From Apostichopus japonicus (taxonomy: Eukaryota > Echinodermata > Holothuroidea > Aspidochirotida > Stichopodidae): DNA of 64,000 nucleotides. This document shows positions 1 through 10,077 of the stretch, in pieces. Made by a program: the position numbers and the translations under genes. The stretch lies in assembly GCF_037975245.1 (NCBI RefSeq), contig NC_092582.1:26538077-26602076 (forward strand), given 5' to 3'. The notes beneath the pieces are model-generated. The model did not search any database, was not told where the DNA came from, and was given only the letters and a program-made list of their open reading frames with translations. Numbering within the stretch: the first letter of the stretch is position 1; every line of letters starts with the position of its first letter.

Positions 1-440
1 TCCTAGCTGAGAAGACTGCAAAATCTCCCTCTTTAATCTCACAGCCATACCTGTACTCTGCATAACATCTACTGTACAATATAAACTGTGACAAATTGAT
101 GATCTTACTAGACTAGAAGGATCTCTTGTCCTAGCTGAGAAGACTCCAAACTCTCCCTCTTTAAACTCACGGCCATACCTGTACTCTGCATATATATAAC
201 ATCTACTGTACAATATAAAATGAGACAAATTGTTGATCTTACTAGACTAGAAGGATCTCTTGTCCTAGCTGAGAAGACTGCAAAATCTCCCTCTTTAAAC
301 TCACAGCCATACATGTACTCTGCCAAACATCTACTGTACAATATAAACTGTGACAAATTGATGATCTTACTAGACTAGAAGGATCTCTTGTCCTAGCTGA
401 GAAGACTCCAAACTCTCCCTCTTTAAACTCACGACCATAC
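1..440. repeat. Tandem repeat, ~128-134 bp unit, cut by left window edge
   Basis: The phrase TCCTAGCTGAGAAGACT recurs at positions 1, 129, 263 and 391, giving unit lengths of 128, 134 and 128. Units differ mainly by a short TATATA insertion and by single bases, and the array decays after about 440. The left end is probably outside the window. No coding signal is evident; the open frame on the minus strand here is a by-product of the repeat. Confidence 0.9.
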
Positions 441-773
441 TCTGATTGATGCTTACAGCAGGATTCATCAAAATTGTAAACCTGAAATGAAAATGAACAT
501 TTCTTATTACAATCAATTCTGTTTCCAATTCCTGCAAATCTTTATTAAAAGAGCCTTAATGCTGCGGAAAATCAAGACAACCATGAAGCTTACAAAAATC
601 TTAAAATTATTGTTGAAACTTTGCAACTCCACTATTTGGAATCAATGTGACACTCCTGGCCTGTATTGCATCTATTCAGCTCATGTCTGTAGGTGAACAT
701 GAACAACACTACTCCTGGTGAATGTTGGGTAATAATAATGTATCTAATGCCAATACAACACCATGCTGTCACT
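441..773. other. AT-rich unique sequence between two arrays
   Basis: Ordinary AT-rich sequence separating the left-edge repeat from the 87-bp array. A 69-codon open frame on the plus strand has no recognisable domain and no splice context. I see nothing else in it. Confidence 0.5.
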
Positions 774-2790
774 ACCTGTTAGATACATCACCTGCAGTAC
801 ATGGTACTATTTCACTGCATGGGAACACTATTCACATAGCCAACACAAGTAACACTCGCACTATGGGACATAGTACCTGAAGTACATGGTACTGTTTCAC
901 TGTATAGGAAAACTATTCACATAGCCAACACACGCGTAACACTGACACTATGGGACATAGTACCTGCAGTACATGGTACTGTTTCACTGCATGGGAATAC
1001 TATTCACATAGCCAACACACGCGTAACACTGACACTATGGGACATACCTGTAGTACCTGCAGTACATGGTACTGTTTCACTGCATGGGAATACTATTCAC
1101 ATAGCCAACACACAAGTAACACTGACACTATGGGACATAGTACCTGCAATACATGGTACTGTTTCACTGCATGGGAATACTATTCACATAGCCAACACAC
1201 GCGTAACACTGACACTATGGGACATAGTACCTGCAGTACATGGTACTGTTTCACTGCATGGGAATACTATTCACATAGCCAACACACAAACAACACTCAC
1301 AATATGGGACATACTGTAGTACCTGCAGTACATGGTACTGTTTCACTGCATGGGAATACTATTCACATAGCCAACACAAGTAACACTGACACTATTGGAC
1401 ATAGTACCTGCAATGGTACTGTTTCACTGCATGGGAATACTATTCACATAGCCAACACACAAACAACACTCACAATATGGGACATACTGTAGTACCTGCA
1501 GTACATGGTACTGTTTCACTGCATGGGAATACTATTCACATAGCCAACACAAGTAACACTGACACTATTGGACATACCTGTAGTACCTGCAGTACATGGT
1601 ACTGTTTCACTGCATGGGAATACTATTCACATAGCCAACACACAAGTAACACTGACACTATGGGACATAGTACCTGCAATACATGGTACTGTTTCACTGC
1701 ATGGGAATACTATTCACATAGCCAACACACAAACAACACTCACAATATGGGACATACTGTAGTACCTGCAGTACATGGTACTGTTTCACTGCATGGGAAT
1801 ACTATTCACATAGCCAACACAAGTAACACTGACACTATTGGACATAGTACCTGCAATGGTACTGTTTCACTGCATGGGAATACTATTCACATAGCCAACA
1901 CAAGTAACACTCGAACTATGGGACATAGTACCTGCAGTACATGGTACTGTTTCACTGCATGGGAATACTATTCACATAGCCAACACACAAGTAACACTCG
2001 CACTATGGGACATAGTACCTGCAGTACATGATACTGTTTTACTGCATGGGAATACTATTCACATAGCCAACACACAAGTAACACTCACACTATGGGACAT
2101 AGTACCTGCAGTACATGGTACTGTTTCACTACATGGGAATACTATTCACATAGCCAACACAAGTAACACTGACACTATGGGACATAGTACCTGCAGTACA
2201 TGGTACTGTTTCACTGCATGGGAATACTATTCACATAGCCAACACACAAGTAACACTTGCACTATGGGACATAGTACCTGCAGTACATGGTACTGTTTCA
2301 CTGTATAGGAAAACTTCACATAGCCAACACACGCATAACACTGACACTATGGGACATAGTACCTGCAGTACATGGTACTGTTTCACTGCATGGGAATACT
2401 ATTCACATAGCCAACACACAAGTAACACTGACACTATGGGACATAGTACCTGCAATACATGGTACTGTTTCACTGCATCGGAATACTATTCACATAGCCA
2501 ACACACAAGCAACACTCACAATATGGGACATAGTACCTGCAGTACATGGTACTGTTTCACTGCATGGGAATACTTTTCACATAGACAACACACAAGTAAA
2601 ACTCGCACTATGGTACATAGTACCTGCAGTACATGGTACTGTTTCACTGCATGGGAATACTATTCACATAGCCAACACAAGTTACACTGACACTATGGGA
2701 CATAGTACCTGCAGTACATGGTACTGTTTCACTGCATGGGAATACTATTCACATAGCCTACATGGTAAGCACAAGTAACACTCACACTAT
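774..2790. repeat. 87-bp minisatellite, about 23 units
   Basis: I count 23 occurrences of the phrase TTCACTGCATGGGAA or a close variant. The commonest spacing is 87 bp (for example 1141 to 1228); other units are 81-96 bp, some carrying an extra GTAGTACCT or lacking part of the first block. Because 87 is a multiple of three, the array stays open in two plus-strand frames, giving 29-residue repeating peptides. Some units contain an in-frame TAG (GTATAGGAAAAC type), and no start or splice context is convincing, so I call it non-coding satellite DNA. Confidence 0.93.
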
Positions 2791-2884
2791 GTTTCACTGC
2801 AAGAGAACACTGAAGCACATTGCTTATGTGGTCAATACAAACACAATTACCTGATGACACCATTTCATTAACAACTATTAAAGT

Positions 2885-2924
2885 TGTAGGTGGGGGGAGG
2901 GGGGGTGTGGTAGGGGAGGTGGTT
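2885..2924 (+). repeat. G-rich tract with G-quadruplex potential
   Basis: The plus strand carries several runs of four to eight G separated by one or two bases, between the end of the 87-bp array and the first coding exon. Such a tract can fold as a G-quadruplex in principle. No promoter element accompanies it. Confidence 0.6.
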
Positions 2925-3156
2925 CATATTTTTTGTTGCTAATTATGAGTATTATTTTGTCTGCTTTCTTTGGGAGAGCTCTTGCTTCGAGCCCATTTTA
3001 AGAGTACTTCCTTTGGTGACATTTGAGTTTTCATTTCCTGAAGACGGAATTATCTGTCATTATGTTAAATATTTTGTTGTGAAAAAAACAAATAAATGAA
3101 GTAGAATGAATGAAAACTTTGGAATACAAGTACTGTAAAACACAAGACAAGATTAC

Positions 3157-3333
3157 CTTAATTGTGACAGCAACTTCTTCCTTGGAATGCTTGTCGATAC
3201 CTCTGACCTTAACTTGAAATGGGTTCCTGCTTGAGCATAGAAATTCATCAAAAGAGGAAAATGGCTGATTTGAAACCGAAATTCTCAACTCCACTTCCTC
3301 AAGGAGAGTGTGCAGATCTCCAGCAGTTGGCAT
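3157..3333 (-). CDS. First coding exon of an unrecognised minus-strand gene (partial)
   Basis: The exon runs from a splice acceptor at 3345-3346 (minus strand ...CTGTTAACAG or close, exon starting at 3344) to a donor AAG|GTAATC at 3157/3156. The ATG at 3333 gives exactly 59 codons ending in phase 0, beginning MPTAGDLHTLLEEVELRISV and ending EEVAVTIK. If the upstream exon ending at 4736 is joined, an in-frame TGA lies a few codons before this ATG, which supports it as the true start. The peptide is acidic, with no signal peptide or membrane segment. The segment NPFQVKVRGIDKHSKEEVAV reads like a beta-strand, turn, beta-strand, loosely similar to an RWD-type fold; that is a guess and I do not recognise the protein. 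The remaining exons are probably left of the window, since 1-2800 is satellite. Confidence 0.65.
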
Positions 3334-3344
3334 GATGGAAGATA

Positions 3345-4735
3345 CTGTTAATAGAAATGAAATAAACATGTCGTACTGTAAAGATCTTCAGTTCTTCCAA
3401 AACAGTTCAGTTGCCATTTTATAGTTCAGCTACCATTCTGGGTTAGGACATTAGAATAAACGCATCTACTGTCCATGGATGGTTAATACAAATGATAACA
3501 ATAATTTCCACATTGACTTAGTGTGGTGTTAGGCTACCATGTGGTTGAAGGTAACAGCAAAACGAAAGTATTCCATTCATGGATATCTTATAACTGCATC
3601 ACAATTTCAGCTAATAAACAGATGGTTAGGCTAGATTACCCTTTTGACTTAGTGTGGTGTTAGGCAACTACTGTATGTGGTTGAAGATAAGGGGCTAATG
3701 CGAACCCAGTAGTAGTAGAAACTGTTTAAGAGCTAAATTGGTTATTCTGATCCAATAGAGGTGGAGAGCAAATATAAGCAGTGGCGGCAGTGCGATGTAA
3801 GGAGTGATGTTAATTATATATATATGTAAAGTTATGTTATTAACAAGTTAATAAAAGAAACAAAAGCAAATTGAAATTATGGAGGAAGGTTTAATACCTT
3901 ATATCTTACACCTACGTATTTGAACATGAAAACATTGTCAGTGGGGAATATAATTAACTTATTAAAGCATCCAATATGTAAATTCTTGAAAATCGCGATA
4001 CACGAGGGTAAGCATTAACAATGTTTTTCTGGGTACCCAGATACCCGACGAGTCACGGCTATGGGTACAGTACCCGGTTCCCGATTTTTGGACCTGTTTA
4101 AACTCTAATCATTTCAATGTTGCCAAATCAGTTCAGTTAGCCATTCTGTTCCTCAAAAAACAAAGCTTATTTCCACTGAGATAAACATTGTTTGCCGAAA
4201 ACACCATTTTTTCTCAGCGGAAAGTACATTGTGCAGAGAATAACAGTATCCTGCCCTACAATAGGCTACATGCGGTATGGCCTCGCTAGAGGCACCCATA
4301 GTGTGGGTGCCATAATTAATATGCCTTGTGATAGGGTCAGCCAAATATACTGTAAGAGCCTAACTTAGACTGGCCTTTAGGGATTGTCTTACTTACAATA
4401 TCATAAGTGAGAGATAGCTTAGGCCTAACTGTTACTGTTAGTAGGCCCTAGACCTAACAATTCCACCTTTCAGCATGGTCCGTAGGATAGCTTTTACTTA
4501 CTTAGGCTTGGTCTAAGCTAACTTCTAAGGCTTTGCACGAGCAAATTTCTTGAAAAATGATAGGTTAGTCATATTAGCATTTACCGTTGTTCCAACTTTC
4601 TACATCTGCTGGTAGACTATTCTACAGCCTACATGCATTTTACTGGTAGTTGTTGTACGTAATATACAGCCAAAAACGAGTATTTGCTTCAACCTAGCAA
4701 TGACCGTAGCGTAATAACAATAATAAATGGCTTAC
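3345..4735 (-). other. Probable first intron of the gene starting at 3333
   Basis: On the minus strand the interval begins GTAAGCC after CTGTACAG at 4736 and ends with an AG at 3346-3345. Inside are duplicated stretches around GACTTAGTGTGGTGTTAGGC (near 3512 and 3638) and otherwise AT-rich unique sequence. No further exon is visible. Confidence 0.45.
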
Positions 4736-4870
4736 CTGTACAGTGTGTTCAATTGCTAGCTCTCGCTGCTATTCAGACGGTAATCAGGCTCTTGATGGTT
4801 GGACATAGACCTATGTATAGTTAGGGGAAACTAGAGACCCAGGTTATAGTAGGAGTCGCTAGGGGAAACA
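4736..4870 (-). other. Probable 5' UTR exon and promoter region of the 3333 gene
   Basis: A near-consensus donor, CTGTACAG|GTAAGCC, lies at 4736/4735 on the minus strand. Joined to the acceptor at 3344, the sequence has an in-frame TGA upstream of the ATG at 3333, as expected of a 5' UTR. The transcription start is not determinable; the right limit given here is arbitrary. The telomere-motif MITE begins about 70 bp further upstream, so it may sit in or near the promoter. Confidence 0.4.
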
Positions 4871-4937
4871 GCCTGATCGAGCCGTGTACTGTATGGCAAG
4901 CCAATTGAAATGCCCAATAATTAGATATTAAATATTA

Positions 4938-5211
4938 GGCCGTGGCTATTCTTACAACTAGTTGTAACAATTATTTATAAACTATTCTTACGACATCGGC
5001 GAATTCATGCGAATTCAAAGTAAATAAAGCAACTGCGCATGAAGTAGGGGTAACCCTAACCCTAACTCTAACCCTCAATCCAACCCTAACCCTAACCGGA
5101 AATTATTGTTACTCCTGGTTGTAAAAATAGTAATTCTAGTCGTAAAAATAGCAACTGCGCATGCGCAAAAGGGAATTATTGTTACAACTAGTCGTAAGAA
5201 TAGCCACTTTG
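4938..5211. mobile_element. MITE with 9-bp target duplication and internal telomere-like repeats
   Basis: Terminal inverted repeats of about 35 bp begin GTGGCTATTCTTAC near 4942 and recur inverted, ending near 5207, with a single mismatch in the first 25 bases. The identical 9-mer TAAATATTA flanks the block at 4929-4937 and 5212-5220, four bases outside the matched inverted repeats on each side. The interior has further degenerate copies of the terminal motif, a direct repeat of AACTGCGCATG (about 5030 and 5152) and a run of CCCTAA-type repeats at 5049-5097. A 9-bp duplication is typical of Mutator-like elements, but the classification is inference. Confidence 0.75.
5049..5097. repeat. Interstitial telomere-like repeat (CCCTAA/TTAGGG)
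   Basis: About eight hexamers of CCCTAA or one-base variants occur in a row, including CTCTAA, CCTCAA and TCCAAC variants in the middle. TTAGGG is the usual metazoan telomere repeat. The block is inside the inverted-repeat element at 4938-5211, not at a chromosome end. Confidence 0.85.
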
Positions 5212-5220
5212 TAAATATTA

Positions 5221-6860
5221 TCGTTCGATAAACCTGGATTTCGACTGGTAAAGCTGTGATTAGTAGAAAATCTAGTTTTATCAGCCTATGTTTATCAACT
5301 CATGAAACCTGATTATCGAAATAGGCTATATTAGCGCGAGATTAATTAAAAGCTACTTTACCTTCGAAAATTTGAAACGTCCGAGTTTGTCCAATTTGCA
5401 GTAACAATACCAATATGCAACGAAAAATAGGAGATTCAGTAAGCATATGTCATTATTTCACCTAGATTTGCAAAGCAGGCGACTATATTACCAACTACTA
5501 ATTAGTTGTCGTAGGCCCAGGAACATAGCATTGAGGCCCCTTTGGAGACCTCCTGTTAAGTCCTATCCTAGCATTTGCATATGTACCTCTTAGACCACTC
5601 ATATTGGTTTCTAGAAGAGCATTTCTTATTACAACCGTAATGCTCAAAAGGACAAACATGAATATTGACAGAGAATGGAAGGCCAATTTGAAAACTACGA
5701 CATGGGGAAGTTTCCAATACTGGGCGGCTGCCCCATATCTGCAATGGTTGAACTATACTACTTGTTAACCTTGAGATTAAATGTTCAGCTCATCCAAGCA
5801 ACATACTTTCACTAATACTGACAAGAACTAACCTGAAAGGAGATTGCATAATCATTACTATGCTTACAAGGTAAATTTATGAATCATTTATGGTGAAAAA
5901 TCTATAGAAGGCTTCCGAGTTTTGGCCTTTGTACTGGATGTTGTACTAGCGGGATCGTTGTTAATTATAGACGTACAGTACTTTTGCAAAAGGCTCCTCT
6001 TTACGTGAGTTTTCCAATCATATCCATCCTGATACTTCCGATGGAGACAGACATAAATCCCTAAATTTATACAATTAAATATCAATGTTAATGGCGCAAG
6101 GGAGTTAAGTGGTGGGTTTTGGATATCCCAGAAGAAGAATCGCAATTTTGTAGATACCATGGAGGCAAGACAGGTCATTTTGTAAATCTGCATATTTATA
6201 TCCAAATATTAATCGTGAACTTTCGATGGTTTAATATATCACTTCAAACACCAACATTTTTCGACTCATTTGCCAGATTTCTTGGTATATTTTTTCCCCT
6301 CTTGATAAAGAACAGTAGAAAACATTTCAGAACATTCCGGTAAAAATTCGATTATTTCATCCAAAATTTCATCAAGTTTTAAGGAATATTGAAAGAAAAT
6401 CAGACTTTTATGTCGAAAGTTTGAAAATGTTTTGGAAAATTTAACACCGGATTACAGTGTACATCAAAAGGGAATTTGGTATTTTGCTATTGTTTCTATA
6501 AAGGATTAAGTCTTGATCGTATACCCTTTGTATAGAATGCATCGGGTTGGGGTGGGGGGGGGGGGTGGTACGGTTAACAACATTTTGTTGTCATTGAATG
6601 AATTCTTTAACTCATTTTAATAATTAATATTTTTGATTTACAAATATCATTAATAAGTTACCGATATCTCAATAATCAACTCGACAGGTTTACGGAATCG
6701 CATATAGGCCATTAATTTAATTCATGACTGACCCTGAATAGAGGGGATCGAGTGTGAATCCAGAAAGAGAAGAGGAAGGGAACTGATGTCATTAATCAGT
6801 TTTGTCCAATGTTTTGTCACAGTGCCAGATAAAAACCTCCATTTTGACTTTGACGTTAAC
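5221..6860. other. No supported gene; AT-rich with one poly-G run
   Basis: AT-rich sequence with short open frames on both strands, none with a recognisable domain or convincing splice sites. A G-run (about 6549-6568, GGGTTGGGGTGG followed by a long G tract) is the only notable simple sequence. Confidence 0.5.
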
Positions 6861-7952
6861 CAGGGGCGGATGCAGGATTTTTGACGGGGGGGGGGGGGTC
6901 TGACTGGTCCAGCCGCGCCTGATCGAAAGACTATCTAAGCGGAGCGCCACCATCGGTTGGCGCGGATCGTACCGGAAAATTTTTGGCTTTACAACCCCCC
7001 CCCCCCCCCAGATGGCCGGAAACGGCACTTCCCGAGTATTCTAAGCTACATGTACCTAGCCTGAAAATATGGATCTCATGTCTGCAATTTCTCAATTGAT
7101 GAGAAAAAAACAATCTATGAAATATGGTAATACATATCAGATGAGTTGAGATGATACAAAAATCATAATGCCTTTAGCCACCAATCCCCCTCCCGTTCCG
7201 TCACCACTGTTTGATGCAGGGCCGGATCCAGGATTCTAGAATGGTGAGGGGTTTGTCCTCCAGTGATCCTAGGGTCTAAGGGGAGTGGGTTTCCCTCTAT
7301 CCATTGTGAAATTCTTGGATATTTATTTTTAAGTACAACAGGGAACCCCTTCAATTTAGCCATTCAAAGCACCTACAAAAACTCACTCGAAATGTATCTG
7401 CCTCAGTACGAGTAAGCTAGTTTTATTGATGATCTAGTCATGGTAGATTGGAGAAAACAAACGCCGTGGATGTTTCTCAATGAACTTTCGGACCACTTCG
7501 TCAGTGTCGATAGGAGTGTTATAATACGTGTTCATGAGAACAAGAGCTGTGAGACGTTCCTTGCCCATTGTTGATCGGAGAACAGTTTTATGCCTTCTCA
7601 CAGCAGAAAACGATCTCTCATGAAGAATTCGTAGGCGCATCCTATGCAGCCTACCGCTCTGCCACCTCACCGCCCAAAACAATTCGAACACCACCTCAAT
7701 TTTGAAACTTTTCGGTCTGAAAATTGAGAGTTTTAGGCATTTTTTGCACGTGTAGCACGCGTGCACACTATAGTTCATTTGACGGAAAAGACACACCTGG
7801 CTGACTTGTAAGGATAACCGCCCTTCTAACGTCCTACATGTTTAAAATTGGCGTAAATTTAATTATTTGTTTTCTCTTTTTTTTTCTCTTTTTTTTGGCC
7901 AAGAGCAGGGGGGTCCGGACCCCCTGGACCCCCCCCCCTGGATCCGCGCCTG
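6861..7952. mobile_element. hAT-type composite element with transposase remnant
   Basis: The left end reads CAGGGGCGGATGCAGGA and the right end, reverse-complemented, CAGGCGCGGATCCAGGG, both followed inward by long G runs. Six identical bases, GTTAAC, abut the element on both sides (6855-6860 and 7953-7958). A second terminus-like sequence, CAGGGCCGGATCCAGGA, begins at about 7215, so the structure may be two elements nested or joined. The stretch from 6861 to about 7040 is shared with copies at 14.2-14.35 kb and 55.0-55.15 kb. CAGGG-type ends and the hAT dimerisation remnant inside support the hAT assignment. Confidence 0.7.
7434..7619 (-). pseudogene. C-terminal hAT dimerisation-domain fragment of a transposase
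   Basis: On the minus strand the open frame ending at 7434 carries ERSFSAVRRHKTVLRSTMG, then KERLTALVLM and, near its end, FIEKHPRRL. This is the pattern of the conserved hAT C-terminal dimerisation region found in hAT transposases and in domesticated relatives such as ZMYM- and THAP-associated proteins. The open frame is only 120 codons; its first 59 do not look like transposase, and the DDE catalytic core and zinc finger are absent. It lies between hAT-type ends at about 7215 and 7952. I regard it as a decayed fragment, not a functional gene. An exon of a domesticated gene is a less likely alternative because I see no splice acceptor joining it to anything. Confidence 0.75.
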
Positions 7953-7960
7953 GTTAACCA

Positions 7961-9944
7961 CATAGGCCTAACAACAAACAACGCAATCCATATTCAACCC
8001 GAGTCCTGTCTTATATAGACACTGTAACCACGTGGTCGGGCCAGTGTTCTAGTAACTCAATTTATCTCGATGTACGTATTTAGGAGCCGGTAGGTATTTC
8101 AGACTTGTGCTGAATGGTTTTGTAACAGGGTCACCGCCGCTACGATTCGGAAAAGCAAAATAAAATAAAATAAAACAGACAGGCAAATAAAGACAGACGG
8201 ATTATTCAACGATTTTGCAAAAATACTGAACTTAGCTCAATACATTGAGCTCCAGGACAAAATAGAAATGTGAACATACCGTATATACCAACAGTGCCAT
8301 GGACGCTTCCTGTATGTCTATACGTAGACCAGGAGAGCTCTAATATATAGGCCTAACTGAACCAAAGCTTAGGCTACCGCATCCAAATATTCTTCTCTTT
8401 GTCCATGCAGACCACATACTGGTAAACAATGGTCGTACAATGAAGAGTAGCGGTGTGGTTGGATTAACGATGAATAGACATGAATTATTCCTTCCTGGTT
8501 GTCATAATGGATATTGCGGCATAACCAGGGGCGCAGTGGGTCTTAAAACCCACCCGGCTAAGCTACACGTATAGGTCGGCCATTATTCATTGAATGGGCT
8601 AGCAATTTTCTTAACAGGCCCATTTTTACACAACCGGCCAGCCAACCGGCCGTCCGGCCCATCGGGGAAAATTTTCTATTGCTGAATGCCCTCAGATGCA
8701 ATTTGATGCGACAAAAGTGTACAAAGGTGTTGTTAATTTACTTCTAAAAAAATGTTTCCCAGGTGTAAATTTCTAAAATATTTATAAAACAAAGGTGGGA
8801 TCATCTTTCTCAAGAAATTTGATTTTTCATAGGTTATAAATTTCTTACAACCAGCCTGTAACTGCAAAATGGTGATAAACTGTAAATCCTCATGCTCATA
8901 CATTTAATGTAAAACCAGAAAACGAAAAGGTTTAGACATCTTTTGACTGTCTACTCTTGATGACCTTTGACCTGACCTTTGTATGGACAGGTATAAGGAT
9001 TACCATGGAACACTTCTTAGTTGCTACTCAGCAGTGGAATTTTCGTTCATGGTGGTTATTACAAGGCATCGCCTTTTTCCTGTCTGCCAGAAATTCCAGT
9101 AAGTAAGGGAATTTGTCTCACGAATGATAGTACGACATGTTAAGAGTGCAAGTAGTAATTCACAGTCGATTATGCAGAATTACAGATGTCCACTCTAGAT
9201 CCTGAAACTAAACTTCAATCTCCTGACCCCACTAGTGGCAAAGTGTTCAATGACACGGTCTGTGTCTGGCAGGCGATCTCTATGTGCTTATCATGAAGCT
9301 ACTCCAAGGCTATAGCTCACGGAAGTGCCGAGCACAACTGCTACTCATGCTAGTCTACCACTGCAATTCCTCTCGATTTTTTAATTTCCAATCGTATGAT
9401 TTAGCGGATGTTCGGAAACACTTTAAGGCTCACCTTGGGGGGCCATGGCCCCCGTTGCCCCCCCCCCCTTGGATCCGTCAGTGGGCATAATTGATTAATA
9501 TGAAAGGCTGGAATGAAGTGGAATGTTTGAATGAAAAGATTTAAAATAAAGTAATGGGGGGTAGTAAAACATTTGCACTCAAATGAGCATAAATCCTTTC
9601 GTAAACTTGACAATTAACATATCTGACTAATTGTAGATATTGCAAAGTTTGTTCATATTAATAAACTCCTTTCAGCCATCTTATAAAATGCAGCTTTACC
9701 AACTTATGATTTTGTTAATCAAAGTAGACAAACAAAATCAATTCATTCTATAGTAAGGAAAAGAAGAGCCTCGAGGAAGTTTATAGAAGACTCTACATTA
9801 GCACAATGTATTAAATTGAGCCGTGTACCTCTGGATGAGTGGTGACGCAAAGGTAGTGACGGGACAAGGGAGTTGGCAACCAAACGTAATTACACCAGCT
9901 CCTACACCATAAAGGAGATCAGCATGCAGAGATGCGATGCATCA
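7961..9944. other. No supported gene; fragments of G/C-run transposon ends
   Basis: Two partial transposon ends are visible. CAGGGGCGCAGTGGGTC starts at 8526 and its flank shares a CCTCAGATGCAATTTG phrase with the element at 29.5 kb. A C-run followed by TTGGATCCGTCAGTG ends near 9484. I cannot pair them as one element. The rest is AT-rich with no coding signal. Confidence 0.5.
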
Positions 9945-10057
9945 GGTATACAGCAGGTGCGCAGCAGGTACGCAGCAGGTGTGCATCAGGTACGCAGCAG
10001 GTGTGCATTAGGTGCACGGCAGGTATGCGACAGGGGTATGCAGCAGGTATACTGCAG
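9945..10057. repeat. Short tandem repeat, 10-11-bp GCAGCAGGTAC unit
   Basis: About eleven degenerate copies of GCAGCAGGTAC/GCATCAGGTAC occur in a row. They lie about 20 bp beyond the stop codon of the SLC35G1-like gene, so they fall in its 3' UTR or just downstream. Confidence 0.85.
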
Positions 10058-10077
10058 CAGAATCCGAGTCCTTTGTT

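Noticed and set aside
950-2778. Several open frames of 113-184 codons with 29-residue repeats
   Set aside because: They follow from an 87-bp satellite; two frames are open together, frames shift between units, and stops appear in some units.
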